The position numbers were made by a program, and so were the translations under genes. From assembly GCA_965284645.1 (NCBI GenBank), contig OZ260106.1, positions 4,154,001-4,218,000 on the forward strand: a stretch of 64,000 nt of DNA, in the 5' to 3' direction. Under the pieces are notes generated by a model that saw only the letters and a list, made by a program, of their open reading frames with translations, made no database searches and had not been told where the DNA came from. This document shows, one piece after another, positions 41,789 through 50,896 of the stretch; the stretch's first letter is position 1, and every line of letters starts with the position of its first letter. Source of the DNA: JAIBAJ01 sp965284645. Lineage in GTDB: Bacteria; Bacteroidota; Bacteroidia; JAIBAJ01.

Positions 41789-44700
41789 ATGAAAAAACTA
41801 TTACCCGTTCTGGCTTCTATTTCCATTTGTTCTTCAGCCTTTGCGCAAGGCATTGCCAACAATGGACAATTAGACGATTTCAGCGAATTGTCTACCTCTT
41901 ACACCGTTCCATTCGTTATGCACGATGGTGTAAAACTTTACACGGACATTTACATGCCTATTTTGCGAGATTGCTTAATGGTTGATGTGGCTATTCCCGT
42001 TGTTAACACTACCTTAAAAATACAGCTTTTACCAAAGGGCTCCCAACTTATTCAATATGATAAAGTTAGGATCAACGGAGTAGAACAGGACAACCCGGTT
42101 CCGCAACAGTTGCCCATGGTATTTAGCCGCACACCTTACAACAAAGGGGATGGGGACAATGTTGAAGGCTCAGTAATTGCCTTGTTGGGCTATGCCTATG
42201 CCGTGCAAGATATGCGTGGCCGTTACACTTCTGAAGGTGTTTATTTGCCTTTGATGAGTGATAGCTGGAATAAAAATCCTTATCACACCTACCAACACGT
42301 TCTAGATGTTGAGCCACCTTCAAGTCCTTCGAACGGCAACAAACACGAAGATGGTTATTACTCCATAAAGTACATTACAGATAGCCTGTACCGCTCTTTC
42401 GACAGAAACAACGATGGTATCGATGACACCACTGCCTTATGGGTAAATGGTAGAATTGGCATGTTTGGCGCTTCTGCACTTGGATATAACCAGTACCAAG
42501 CTGCTGCCGCCCGCAAAATCGACAATTCCAAACCAGGCTTAAAATGCTTGTTACCTATTGTTGCACCAAATGAATTCTTCAAGTCAACAGGTTTCCACAA
42601 TGGAATTTTGCGCGACAGATTAGTTACAGGTTGGCTAAAAGGCCAAATTTTTACAGGTACTGATGACGACCGAATTCCAGAAGACGAATTGGATGCAGCT
42701 CAAAACGGTTATTTCAATGCCGTTCAAAACAATATCCACTCTTCCTTTGATTACAACCTTCCTAATAAATTTGTAGCAGCAAATTTAGCCATTGACCATT
42801 TTGTTGAAGTAAAATACCAAGATGCATCCGGAGCGCCAAGCTTGGCTGGATATTATCCAAGTTCCATCGGTCGTAAAGACATGGACTGCAGCCGTGCCTA
42901 TGTTGATGCCAATGGAAATGGAAAATTAGATGGTGAATATTCTCGATATACCAATATGGAAGTTCCGGCCTACCATTTAACAGGCTGGTGGGACATATTC
43001 ACGGATGGCCAAATTGAAACTTGGGCCTACATGCGTAAATATTTGGATCCAAGCAAGAAAAACCGTCGACTTCAAAAGCTTATTATTGGCCCTTGGGCTC
43101 ACCAAACAATCGGCCAAACCGTTACTGGCGACATGCAATATCCAGATAATGTTACGGATTTGATTGGTTTAAACTTTGATGATTTTGATGCAAGTCAAGA
43201 TATTCCAATTTCAAAAGCATTAAAATCAGAACTGATTGGTTGGTACCGGTATAACTTGAACTACCAAGACGAATATTATATCGGCGAACCAAAAGCGGTC
43301 ATCCCAACATCGAAAAGCTGGACCAATGTTGCCGACAATTTTGCCATCAAGACTGATGTTCGCATTCCTGCTAATGAAGTCCGTTTGACCTATCGTCAAT
43401 TGCTTTCATTATTAAATGGTTCAGGCGGTGTACCAGGCGTTTCGGTAGAAATCAGAAACATCGTACCACTTACAGGCGATACTACTTATAATACGGTAAC
43501 TTTTGATGTTCCTGCTTTTGGAACACCATTGGTTAAAGGTTTAGACAATTTGAACATTGATTCTATTCCGTACCGCGACTTTTTAAATGAATACGATATT
43601 CCAAACGTTCGATTCTATGTAGTTGGACCAAATGGTGATGGGGTAGCAGAAAACCAAGGCATGGGTAATTATTGGTTAGGTACTGATACTTTTCCTTTAA
43701 CTTCACCTTGGGTAACGAATGTTAAATGTTACTTGCACCCTGATGGAACCTTTGATCTTCCAACTCAAGTTTCGGCTCCAACCAATGTGGAAGATCAATT
43801 TAATATTTATGTGCATGACCCAGACGATCCATTGCGCACTTGCGGTGGGGGCAATATGATTGAGCAAACTCCAGATGGTACAAGAGACAGCCAAGGTCAA
43901 ATGGATTTCACTTCAGACCAAAACCGTCCGTTCTGCTTAGATAGACCAGGGATACTCACCTATACTTCTCCCGAAGTTCAGGACTCTTTATGTATCATAG
44001 GTTTCCCTACCGCAACAATTTATGCAAAAACCAATCCGGGAGGTGCTAATCCTGGCGACCCAACCGACACCGATTTTTTCGTTAGAGTTTTGGACGTTTA
44101 TCCTGATGGTAGGGAGTTTTTTGTGGCAGAAGGAGGTGTAAATGCACGTGCCAAAGAATATGTTCGTGCGTTGGTTGACCATCCTGAATGGGACCAAGCC
44201 ATTCCTTACCCAATTGATACCATTGCTTTCAAAAATATTGAAACAGGTAAAATTTACGAATATAAATTCAAAATGCTTCCTTTAGGTTATACCTGGGGTA
44301 AAGGCCATAAAATGAAAATCTTGATCAGCAGCAGTAACTTTGACCGTTTCCAAGTCAACCCAAATATCCCGATGAATGATGGTGAATTTTTCCGTCGTAA
44401 ACCCGGTGATGGACAAACTTACACTTATCAAGGTGTTGAATATGCGCCACGGGTAGCGGTTCAAAGAATTGCTTTTTCAGCAGAACATCCTTGCAACATC
44501 GAATTCCCGGTTTACACCCAACAATTTGTTAACACGTCCGATTTAACCAAAAATCACAAAACTGGTTTAGATGCTTTAGTCTATCCTAATCCAACTGTTG
44601 GAGACTTAAGCATTTTCCCTACTAAACCAGGACAATACAATGTGAGTATATTCACAATTACTGGAGCACAATTGTATCAACTAAACGGAAAAGATGAAGA

Positions 44701-44806
44701 ATCCATTAAACTGGATGTTTCCAAATTAGGAGCTGGTGTATACTTTGCCGAGATCATCAATGCCAATACCGGTGAAAAAGTAACCAAGAAGTTTACAAAA
44801 GAATAA
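41789..44806 (+). CDS. Secreted CocE/NonD-type hydrolase with T9SS type A tail
   Basis: 1005 residues with a signal peptide (MKKLLPVLASISICSSAFA). The alpha/beta-hydrolase domain begins FVMHDGVKLYTDIYMPI, continues PMVFSRTPYNKGDG, and has a nucleophile elbow GMFGASALGYNQYQAA. A beta-rich C-terminal domain of the X-Pro dipeptidyl peptidase type follows (PGILTYTSPEVQDSL, IYAKTNPGG, DTDFFVRVLDVYPDGR). Uncommonly, about 60 residues are inserted between the first strand and the RTPY motif (ILRDCLMVDVAIPVVNTTLK and onward). The end is a T9SS signal, YPNPTVGDLSIFPTKPG... LGAGVYFAEI. The substrate is an ester or a peptide; unknown. Confidence 0.88.
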   Translation: MKKLLPVLASISICSSAFAQGIANNGQLDDFSELSTSYTVPFVMHDGVKLYTDIYMPILRDCLMVDVAIPVVNTTLKIQLLPKGSQLIQYDKVRINGVEQDNPVPQQLPMVFSRTPYNKGDGDNVEGSVIALLGYAYAVQDMRGRYTSEGVYLPLMSDSWNKNPYHTYQHVLDVEPPSSPSNGNKHEDGYYSIKYITDSLYRSFDRNNDGIDDTTALWVNGRIGMFGASALGYNQYQAAAARKIDNSKPGLKCLLPIVAPNEFFKSTGFHNGILRDRLVTGWLKGQIFTGTDDDRIPEDELDAAQNGYFNAVQNNIHSSFDYNLPNKFVAANLAIDHFVEVKYQDASGAPSLAGYYPSSIGRKDMDCSRAYVDANGNGKLDGEYSRYTNMEVPAYHLTGWWDIFTDGQIETWAYMRKYLDPSKKNRRLQKLIIGPWAHQTIGQTVTGDMQYPDNVTDLIGLNFDDFDASQDIPISKALKSELIGWYRYNLNYQDEYYIGEPKAVIPTSKSWTNVADNFAIKTDVRIPANEVRLTYRQLLSLLNGSGGVPGVSVEIRNIVPLTGDTTYNTVTFDVPAFGTPLVKGLDNLNIDSIPYRDFLNEYDIPNVRFYVVGPNGDGVAENQGMGNYWLGTDTFPLTSPWVTNVKCYLHPDGTFDLPTQVSAPTNVEDQFNIYVHDPDDPLRTCGGGNMIEQTPDGTRDSQGQMDFTSDQNRPFCLDRPGILTYTSPEVQDSLCIIGFPTATIYAKTNPGGANPGDPTDTDFFVRVLDVYPDGREFFVAEGGVNARAKEYVRALVDHPEWDQAIPYPIDTIAFKNIETGKIYEYKFKMLPLGYTWGKGHKMKILISSSNFDRFQVNPNIPMNDGEFFRRKPGDGQTYTYQGVEYAPRVAVQRIAFSAEHPCNIEFPVYTQQFVNTSDLTKNHKTGLDALVYPNPTVGDLSIFPTKPGQYNVSIFTITGAQLYQLNGKDEESIKLDVSKLGAGVYFAEIINANTGEKVTKKFTKE

Positions 44807-44822
44807 TAAATATATGCTTCAG

Positions 44823-44852
44823 AAAAAGCCTCCAAATTTGGGGGCTTTTTTC
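44823..44852 (+). terminator. Terminator after the CocE-like gene
   Basis: AAAAAGCCTCC pairs with GGGGGCTTTTT over about 10 bp with an AAATTT loop, then Ts; it lies 17 bp after the stop. Confidence 0.8.
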
Positions 44853-44970
44853 GTTTAAAACTATTAAGTACCTATTTATTAAACCTTTACATAGTGGAAA
44901 ACAAATTCCAATAGAATTTCTCCTGCCAAAGTTTTTAGGTTATTTTGGCACTCTAAAGCATTGCTCGAAC

Positions 44971-46209
44971 ATGGATAAATTTACAGGATTAATAGGAGTA
45001 GTTTTGATACTTGGAATAGCCTTTGTACTTTCCAACAACAAGTCACGCATAAATTATCGTTTGGTCATTTCAGGATTGCTTATTCAATTGGTTTTAGCGG
45101 TTTTTATTCTTAAATTGCCTTTAGGGAAAGAGGTTTTTGCTTGGGTTGGAAAAGCAGTTACTAAACTTTTAGCATTTTCAGACAAAGGCGCTGATTTTGT
45201 TTTTGGAGCCTTAGTAAACCAAGGTTTAATGGAACAAGCCTTTGGACAGGGCAACAGCTTTATTTTCTTCTTCAAAATTATTCCAACCATCATTTTTGTG
45301 GCGGTGCTGGTAAACATCGCCTATCACATTGGATTAATGCAAAAGGTAGTAGCCATTATGGCCAGAGGCGTTCATTTTTTAATGGGTGTTAGTGGCAGTG
45401 AGGCTTTAAGCAATGTTGCCTCTGCCTTTGTTGGTCAAGTGGAGGCTCAAATCATGATAAAACCCTATTTGGCAGGCATGACCAAAAGTGAATTACTCGC
45501 TAGCATGGCTGGAAGTATGGCCTGCATTGCGGGAGGAGTTATGGCTGTATATATTTCCTTAGGCGTTCCTGCTGAATATTTATTGGCAGCAAGTTTAATG
45601 GCAGCCCCAGGCTCCTTGGTAATTTCAAAAATCATTTTTCCTGAAACTGAAAAAAGTGAGACCCAGGGTACTGTTCAATTAGAGGTTCACAAGTCTCATT
45701 CCAACTTATTAGACGCTATTTCAGCAGGAGCAAGTGAAGGATTAAAAGTTGGATTAAATGTAATTGCCATGTTGATAGGTTTTATTGCTTTGATAGCTTT
45801 GGTTGATTATGGTCTAGGAAAAGTTGGCTTATTGATCGATTATCCCAACTTGAGCATGAAAGCTATTTTAGGGTTTGTTTTTTCAGGCTTTGCTTGGTGC
45901 ATGGGGGTTCCTTACAAGGACATATTCACCGCTGGAGAACTAATGGGCACCAAAATGGTTATCAATGAGTTTGTAGCCTATATAGATCTTTCAAAGGTTA
46001 AGGCAACTATGGATCCTAAAACTTTGGTTATTACCAGTTTTGCGCTTTGTGGTTTTGCAAATTTCAGTTCCATTGCCATTCAAGTTGGGGGCATCGGAGA
46101 ATTAGCTCCAAGTAGGAGAAAGGATTTAGCGACTTTAGGTTTCAAAGCTTTAGTTGCAGGAACCTTGGCTTCCTATCTTTCTGCTACCCTAGCAGGGATG
46201 TTAGTTTAA
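44971..46209 (+). CDS. NupC-type concentrative nucleoside transporter
   Basis: 412 residues with about ten hydrophobic helices. Family landmarks are FGALVNQGLMEQAF, FFFKIIPTIIFVAVLVNIA, GVSGSEALSNVASAFVGQVE (the core binding segment), MTKSELLASMAGSMACIAGG and GFANFSSIAIQVGGIGELAP. These proteins co-import nucleosides with protons or sodium. The next gene, a T9SS protein, starts 10 bp after its stop, so they may be co-transcribed. Confidence 0.92.
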   Translation: MDKFTGLIGVVLILGIAFVLSNNKSRINYRLVISGLLIQLVLAVFILKLPLGKEVFAWVGKAVTKLLAFSDKGADFVFGALVNQGLMEQAFGQGNSFIFFFKIIPTIIFVAVLVNIAYHIGLMQKVVAIMARGVHFLMGVSGSEALSNVASAFVGQVEAQIMIKPYLAGMTKSELLASMAGSMACIAGGVMAVYISLGVPAEYLLAASLMAAPGSLVISKIIFPETEKSETQGTVQLEVHKSHSNLLDAISAGASEGLKVGLNVIAMLIGFIALIALVDYGLGKVGLLIDYPNLSMKAILGFVFSGFAWCMGVPYKDIFTAGELMGTKMVINEFVAYIDLSKVKATMDPKTLVITSFALCGFANFSSIAIQVGGIGELAPSRRKDLATLGFKALVAGTLASYLSATLAGMLV

Positions 46210-46219
46210 TTCAACAAAA

Positions 46220-47047
46220 ATGAAAAAAACTATCCTTTATTGTGGTTTTGCTGCAGCAATTGGATTAGTATCTTTTACTTATCCTGGGGCTAAAAGTACA
46301 GGAGCTCCAGCTTCAAGTACGGGTGCTCCTGGAGAATTTACTTGTAATACCATTGGATGCCATGATGATGCTCCTTCCAACCAAGGCCAAGCAAGACTTT
46401 GGCTAGAAGGCAAGGAATGGGGTAATGGAATAGAACCGGGGAAAAACTATACCCTTAAAGTTTCAATTTCCCGAAATGATACCCGACGATTTGGTTTCGA
46501 ATTGGTTGCCCTTACAGATGATGGAAAACAAGCCGGAAATTTCATTTTGACAGATAAAGCTAGAACCCAAGTTATATTTAACGATTCGGAATGGAAGGAT
46601 CGTGAATACCTCACCTATACCTACCAAGGTACACGAGCTATTACAAATGATCTTGGAGAATGGACTGCACACTGGCAAGCACCGAAAAAAATCGAAGGGA
46701 AAATAACGTTTTACCTAGCAGGTGTCGCCGCTAATGATGATGGGAGTGATAAAGGAGACGAAGTTTACACCTACCAAAAGGTAGTTTTTGGGAATGAGAC
46801 AATTGCACATTTGGCATACCCAAATCCTTTTGAGAGGAGTTTGCAAATTCTATTGCCCACGACTTCTGAAGAAACCGAAGTTTCTATTTGGAACTACAAC
46901 GGACAAAGTATTTATAGCAAACAAGCGATTGTAGCATTAGGCCAAACACTTCATGTAGAACTAGGGAGCGAATTTACGAAGGGAATTTATTTCTTGAAGG
47001 TTGAATCTACTAGTTTCAAATCCTTTCAAAAATTAATAAAAGAATGA
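46220..47047 (+). CDS. Reeler-like (choice-of-anchor V) T9SS protein with a CxxxxCH motif
   Basis: 275 residues with a signal peptide (MKKTILYCGFAAAIGLVSF). The N-terminus SSTGAPGEFTCNTIGCHDDA carries a cysteine pair and histidine spaced C-x4-C-H. A beta-sandwich of the choice-of-anchor V/Reeler type follows (about 70-195, YTLKVSISRNDTRRFGFEL, GNFILTDKAR, GKITFYLAGVAAND). A type A T9SS tail closes it (YPNPFERSLQILL... TKGIYFLKVE). C-x4-CH is wider than the usual CxxCH haem c site, so haem binding is only possible. It overlaps the paralogue downstream by 4 bp. Confidence 0.8.
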   Translation: MKKTILYCGFAAAIGLVSFTYPGAKSTGAPASSTGAPGEFTCNTIGCHDDAPSNQGQARLWLEGKEWGNGIEPGKNYTLKVSISRNDTRRFGFELVALTDDGKQAGNFILTDKARTQVIFNDSEWKDREYLTYTYQGTRAITNDLGEWTAHWQAPKKIEGKITFYLAGVAANDDGSDKGDEVYTYQKVVFGNETIAHLAYPNPFERSLQILLPTTSEETEVSIWNYNGQSIYSKQAIVALGQTLHVELGSEFTKGIYFLKVESTSFKSFQKLIKE

Positions 47048-47886
47048 TACTTCGATTAAGGTTTTGGCTTGTTGTGTTGGGACTATTCGGCTTTGGAATG
47101 TTTCTATCCTCTTTTATCCCAAAAACTTCCGGTTCGCATATTTCATCAACAGGGGCGCCTGGTGAACAAACCTGCAAGCAAGCTGGTTGCCATGCAGATG
47201 CAACCCTTATAAATGATTCTATTACCAACACTTTTGTGTTTGGCAACAATGAGCAAACCTATTCACTAGGTCAGACTTACCAAATCCAGATTATAACGAA
47301 ACGAAGTGGAGTGAACAAATTCGGATTTCAGGCGGTGGCATTAGCGGAAATAACAGAGACAAATGCAGGCCTGATGTTGATTACAGATTCCATCAGAACC
47401 CAATTACAAGATTATGCCTCGCCTCCATTAGAAGACCGCTTTTATGTAACCCATACAGCCAATGGAACTATAGCAACCGGACCTGATTCTATTGTATGGC
47501 GTTTTGATTGGAAAGCACCTAGCACTGATATTGGTCCTGTTGTTTTTTACTATGCGACCAATTGTACCAACCAAAACAATCAAAACACAGGCGACGAGTT
47601 ACACTTATCTGAATATAGAATAACCGGTCCAGCCAGTGGAATAGAAGAGTGGGAAAAGGAAATAGTTATTTTCTACGATCCCTCCCAACACATTTTACAT
47701 TTACAAAACTTACCTAAGAATTCCGTAGATATAACATTGGTAAATATTGAGGGAAAAAGATTCGCCGACTTTCAGCTGTCTGGCAATACCGAATATATGT
47801 TGGCCCAATCGCTTCCACAGGGAATTTATTTCTTAGAAATGAATTGCAAAAACAAGCATATATTGAAAAGGTTCATAGCTTTTTAA
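47044..47886 (+). CDS. Reeler-like T9SS protein, tandem paralogue
   Basis: 280 residues with a signal peptide (LRFWLVVLGLFGFGMFLSSF). ISSTGAPGEQTCKQAGCHAD repeats the upstream C-x4-CH motif, and the beta-sandwich follows (YQIQIITKRSGVNKFGFQAV, GLMLITDSIRTQ, GPVVFYYATNC). The C-terminus (IVIFYDPSQHILHLQ, LPQGIYFLEMNCK) is a shorter type A-like tail with no PNP motif. It starts in the preceding gene's stop codon (ATGA), so both are probably made together. The stop codon's final base is the first base of T1 copy C. Confidence 0.8.
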   Translation: MILRLRFWLVVLGLFGFGMFLSSFIPKTSGSHISSTGAPGEQTCKQAGCHADATLINDSITNTFVFGNNEQTYSLGQTYQIQIITKRSGVNKFGFQAVALAEITETNAGLMLITDSIRTQLQDYASPPLEDRFYVTHTANGTIATGPDSIVWRFDWKAPSTDIGPVVFYYATNCTNQNNQNTGDELHLSEYRITGPASGIEEWEKEIVIFYDPSQHILHLQNLPKNSVDITLVNIEGKRFADFQLSGNTEYMLAQSLPQGIYFLEMNCKNKHILKRFIAF

Positions 47887-48050
47887 ACCCAAATTAATCA
47901 ATAGGAGGATTTAAAAATCCGAACTACTTGATTTAGTTGGGTTTACCCCTCCCGAAGAAATTTCGGGATAGCAGTTGTTATCAATTTGGCCATCCAAATT
48001 GATTTACAACTGCTAAATCGTTTATGTATTTCTAATGCGTAATCTGGGTT
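47886..48050 (+). repeat. T1 repeat, copy C (full length)
   Basis: Ends AACCCAAATTA and TAATCTGGGTT as in A and B; the CAGTTGT hairpin gains an extra G-C pair at its base (GCAG... CTGC). It lies between convergent genes, joined head to tail with copy D one base later. Confidence 0.9.
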
Positions 48051-48051
48051 A

Positions 48052-48145
48052 AACCCAAATTAATTAAGAGGAGGATTCACTAAATCGAACCACTTGATTT
48101 ACAAGGAGTTAATCGTTTATGCTTGTCTAATGCGTAATCTGGGTT
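48052..48145 (+). repeat. T1 repeat, copy D (internally deleted, 94 bp)
   Basis: It has both T1 termini but lacks the middle. The deletion joins the two TTGATTTA direct repeats of the full-length form (CACTTGATTTACAAGGAGTT), leaving one. It ends 5 bp from the acpS stop. Confidence 0.85.
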
Positions 48146-48150
48146 AAAAT

Positions 48151-48525
48151 TCAGGACTCCAGTACAACCATGGCCACCGCCAAATCTTTGAGGTGACTTA
48201 AACTTACATGGATCTTATTAACGCTTAAACTACCAGCTTTGGCAAGCGTTTCGCCATGAAGGAAAAGTTCGGGTTTACCAAGCGCATCGAGGCGGATTTC
48301 TATTTCGTTCCAAGCCATACCATCGCGCCAGCCAGTGCCAAAGGCCTTGAAAAGAGCCTCTTTTGCTGCAAACCTCGCCGCAAAGCTTTCTGCATAGTTT
48401 TTTTGAGTATTGCAATAAACAATTTCATTGGCATGAAAAAATCGGGATTGGGTAGTTCCCCCTTTGTCGACCAAGGCTTTTACCCGCTCTACTTCAATCA
48501 TATCAATGCCAGTACCAATTATCAT
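48151..48525 (-). CDS. acpS: Holo-[acyl-carrier-protein] synthase
   Basis: 124 residues. GTGIDMIEVERV near residue 4 has the magnesium-binding aspartate, and RFAAKEALFKAFG the glutamate and lysine that place CoA. It transfers 4'-phosphopantetheine from CoA to the serine of carrier proteins. Stand-alone; the stand-alone carrier protein gene at 61179 is a possible substrate, and fatty acid synthesis genes are not in the window. Confidence 0.96.
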   Translation of the reverse strand: MIIGTGIDMIEVERVKALVDKGGTTQSRFFHANEIVYCNTQKNYAESFAARFAAKEALFKAFGTGWRDGMAWNEIEIRLDALGKPELFLHGETLAKAGSLSVNKIHVSLSHLKDLAVAMVVLES

Positions 48526-48659
48526 TCTTGGAATTTCTGCAAATTAAGTGAAATAAAGAGCAACCCTAAATCCCTGAATAAGCTATTGAAATAGCGGAAG
48601 GTTTAAACCACTGAAATTCAATGAATTATTCAAATAAAAAACAAATCACATTCCATTCT

Positions 48660-48730
48660 TATCAAGCAGGGGTAATTCCAACTAAACCAAGTAGCTCGGA
48701 TTATAAAATCCTCATATGGATTAATTTGGA
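48660..48730 (-). repeat. Decayed T1 fragment, copy G
   Basis: Read as the reverse strand it resembles the T1 left half: AACTAAACCAAGTAGCTCGG and ATAAAATCCTCATATGGATT on the plus strand match AACTAAATCAAGTAGTTCGG and its neighbours. The right half is lost. Confidence 0.6.
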
Positions 48731-48869
48731 TAGTAAATAAAACAAAACAAGAATAGGTCTGCATACTCTACCATTCTTTTCCACTTGATTTTAGTTCACT
48801 CTATTCAATTGACGATTTTAGGTTTAACCGAATTAAGCGGAAACAATTTGCAATATTCCATATACTTTA

Positions 48870-49032
48870 AACCAGATTAAGCATTAGAAATGCATAAACG
48901 ATTAACCAGTTGTAAATCAATATGTTTTCTAAATTGAAAACAACTGCTATCCCGAAATCTCTTCCGAAGGGGTAACCCCAACTAAATCAAGCAGTTCGGA
49001 TTAATAAATCCTCCTATTGATTAATTTGGGTT
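48870..49032 (-). repeat. T1 repeat, copy F (minus orientation)
   Basis: 163 bp. On the plus strand it opens AACCAGATTAAGCATTAGAA and ends AATTTGGGTT. The CAGTTGT/ACAACTG stem is intact, and the inner TCAAT/ATTGA pairing remains although the sequence between has diverged. With copy G it occupies the 48526-49234 gap between divergent genes; no gene or recognisable RNA is seen elsewhere in that gap. Confidence 0.85.
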
Positions 49033-49234
49033 TAATTAGAAAAATCAAATTAATTCTTCTTTATCGAGTTACGTATTACCCAAACAAATATTAAGAATTG
49101 GAACCCATCAAATTATCCATTCTGATAAAGTAATGGGTGATTAATTAATTTTTGAAAGATTGATTTAATTTTACCCAGGATTTCAAATTTTAGTAAAAAT
49201 TTATTTTACTGCCTGATTAGTTTTCGTGAATTAA

Positions 49235-50455
49235 ATGAATTCTCCAAAGAAAAATCTTATTCCCTTAATACTCCTTCCAATCCTAATAGTTTTAATTCTT
49301 GAAATGAGTAGGCCATTTTATGGAGACTCCTCCTTTTCTGTAACCTGTGCTTATTATTCTTTTGCCCTTGCTTGCTTGCTATTTTGGGCTTGGAAAAAGG
49401 GCACTAAACCTAGCAACCTTTTTGTTTCTGTTCTATCAACCATCTTGATGTTATTTTTTTCAGAGGTAATTCTAAGGTATGTTGTTAAATACCCTGTCAC
49501 CTATTCAGAAAAACAATTTGGGACCTACCAAACTTTATTCACCCCATTTGTAAACCCAACCCTCACGGACGAAGAATCTGAATACTTTTATACCTTTTCC
49601 AAAAACTATAAACTTACAAATCAAACAGAGGAATTTACTTTTCCATCAGAACTTACCAATAATCAAGGATTGCGAGGGGAAATGCCCAAACCAAACAAAT
49701 ACAATATTCTAACATTGGGCGATTCTTTTACTGAATCGTTTGGTGCAGGCAGTGATAGTACTTATCCTTTGTTATTGAATAATTTATTAAATAACCATGA
49801 TTCTACCTTTCAAGTTACAAATGGAGGTATAAGCGGGAGTGACCCTTTTTATGCCTTTAAAATATTGACCAAACTTCAACCCAAGTACAATTTCAAAGCC
49901 GTCATATTTATGGTAAACACCTCTGACCTATATGACTACGTTATCCATGGCGGTAATTCAAGATTTTTATCAAATGGCAGAGATATTGGCAAAAAACAAC
50001 CTTGGTGGGAACCAATTTATGCTACCAGTTTTGTTTTCCGACTTCTTATTCACAGCTTTGGATACCAATACACTTTAATCACAGAAGAAGAAGAAAAAAA
50101 AGCAAAATTGGAGGCTATTCATTCGATTAGAGATTTATTCAAAAATCAAATCATCCCTTGGACTAAAAGGGAAGGTATATCGCTTTATTTAGTTTTACAA
50201 CCAATGGCCTCAGAAATAATTTATGAAAAGGAGGAATTCAGTGAATTAAACAAACAATTAAAAACATTGGATGTCCCTTTTATTTCCTTAAGGGATAGCC
50301 TAGCCAAGGTAAGTTCCATCCAATCCTATTATTGGCCAAAGGATGGACATTTCAAACCTAAAGGCTATTATTTAGTTTCAAGGGTCATTTACAATACCTT
50401 TTTCCAGAACCAAAAGGCAACCTACTCATCCAAAGAGGGCAAGATGAACCTATAA
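49235..50455 (+). CDS. Membrane-anchored SGNH/GDSL hydrolase
   Basis: 406 residues. Two to three N-terminal hydrophobic helices (NLIPLILLPILIVLILEMS, CAYYSFALACLLFWAW, FVSVLSTILMLFFSEVIL) anchor a catalytic domain with the GDSL-type block NILTLGDSFTESFGAGSD near 160 and the C-terminal PKDGHFKPKGYYLVSR, which supplies the aspartate and histidine. It probably deacetylates or de-esterifies glycan or lipid at the membrane; substrate unknown. Confidence 0.8.
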   Translation: MNSPKKNLIPLILLPILIVLILEMSRPFYGDSSFSVTCAYYSFALACLLFWAWKKGTKPSNLFVSVLSTILMLFFSEVILRYVVKYPVTYSEKQFGTYQTLFTPFVNPTLTDEESEYFYTFSKNYKLTNQTEEFTFPSELTNNQGLRGEMPKPNKYNILTLGDSFTESFGAGSDSTYPLLLNNLLNNHDSTFQVTNGGISGSDPFYAFKILTKLQPKYNFKAVIFMVNTSDLYDYVIHGGNSRFLSNGRDIGKKQPWWEPIYATSFVFRLLIHSFGYQYTLITEEEEKKAKLEAIHSIRDLFKNQIIPWTKREGISLYLVLQPMASEIIYEKEEFSELNKQLKTLDVPFISLRDSLAKVSSIQSYYWPKDGHFKPKGYYLVSRVIYNTFFQNQKATYSSKEGKMNL

Positions 50456-50534
50456 CCATTCTTTATTTAAAATTTTGGCGTTATTCTTTCAAGTAATTTG
50501 GGATTCGCTAAACTATTTACCCGTAGAAAATGGT

Positions 50535-50690
50535 TACTGGGTGCCGGGTGAGGGATCGCAACGGAAAGCCCACAGGACCGCGTAGCTTTAGCGAAGAGGG
50601 ACGAGGACTTGCAGTGAAGAGCCCGACCTTTTTGCCCCAGGATGCTACCTATTTAAAGCGCAAAAGGGATAGGGCAAAAAGGGCACCCCC
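50535..50690 (-). repeat. T2 structured repeat, copy e
   Basis: In minus-strand sense: outer stem GGGTGCC with GGCACCC (50682-50688 and 50539-50545). Hairpin 1 is an 11-bp perfect stem CCTTTTTGCCC with GGGCAAAAAGG (50672-50682 and 50627-50637). Then GGTCGGGCTCTTCACTGCAA, GTCCTCGTC and TGTGGGCTTTCCGTTGCGAT. The core is nearly identical to copy d but both stems differ in sequence. Confidence 0.85.
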
Positions 50691-50769
50691 AAATTCAATT
50701 CACCATTTTTTTACCCTTCCAACCAATTTTGCAGGACGATGTTTTAATGGCCATTCGATTCTTTCCAGC

Positions 50770-50802
50770 TTTAACCCAGATTAGGCCTTAGAAAGCGTAA
50801 CA
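50770..50802 (-). repeat. T1 fragment, copy K
   Basis: TTTAACCCAGATTAGGCCTT followed by AGAAAGCG matches the inverted right end of T1. It lies 80 bp from T2 copy e; the rest of the gap to 50896 shows nothing recognisable. Confidence 0.5.
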
Positions 50803-50896
50803 ATAAGCAGCTTTTCAATGCAGGAAAAAACAGATGTCGTTTATCGAAACCTTATTGCTGCACTTGAGGTTAAAGGACTTCGATTAACCAGCTTCA

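Noticed and set aside
47886..48145. CRISPR array
   Set aside because: Tandem T1 copies could suggest an array, but units are 94-165 bp, there are no uniform spacers and no cas genes.
50539..50690. tRNA or rRNA fragment
   Set aside because: The GC-rich folded sequence does not give a cloverleaf and has no rRNA-like blocks.
50530..50784. Plus-strand open frame of 84 codons
   Set aside because: It coincides with T2 copy e and a T1 fragment; the reading frame is an accident of the repeat.
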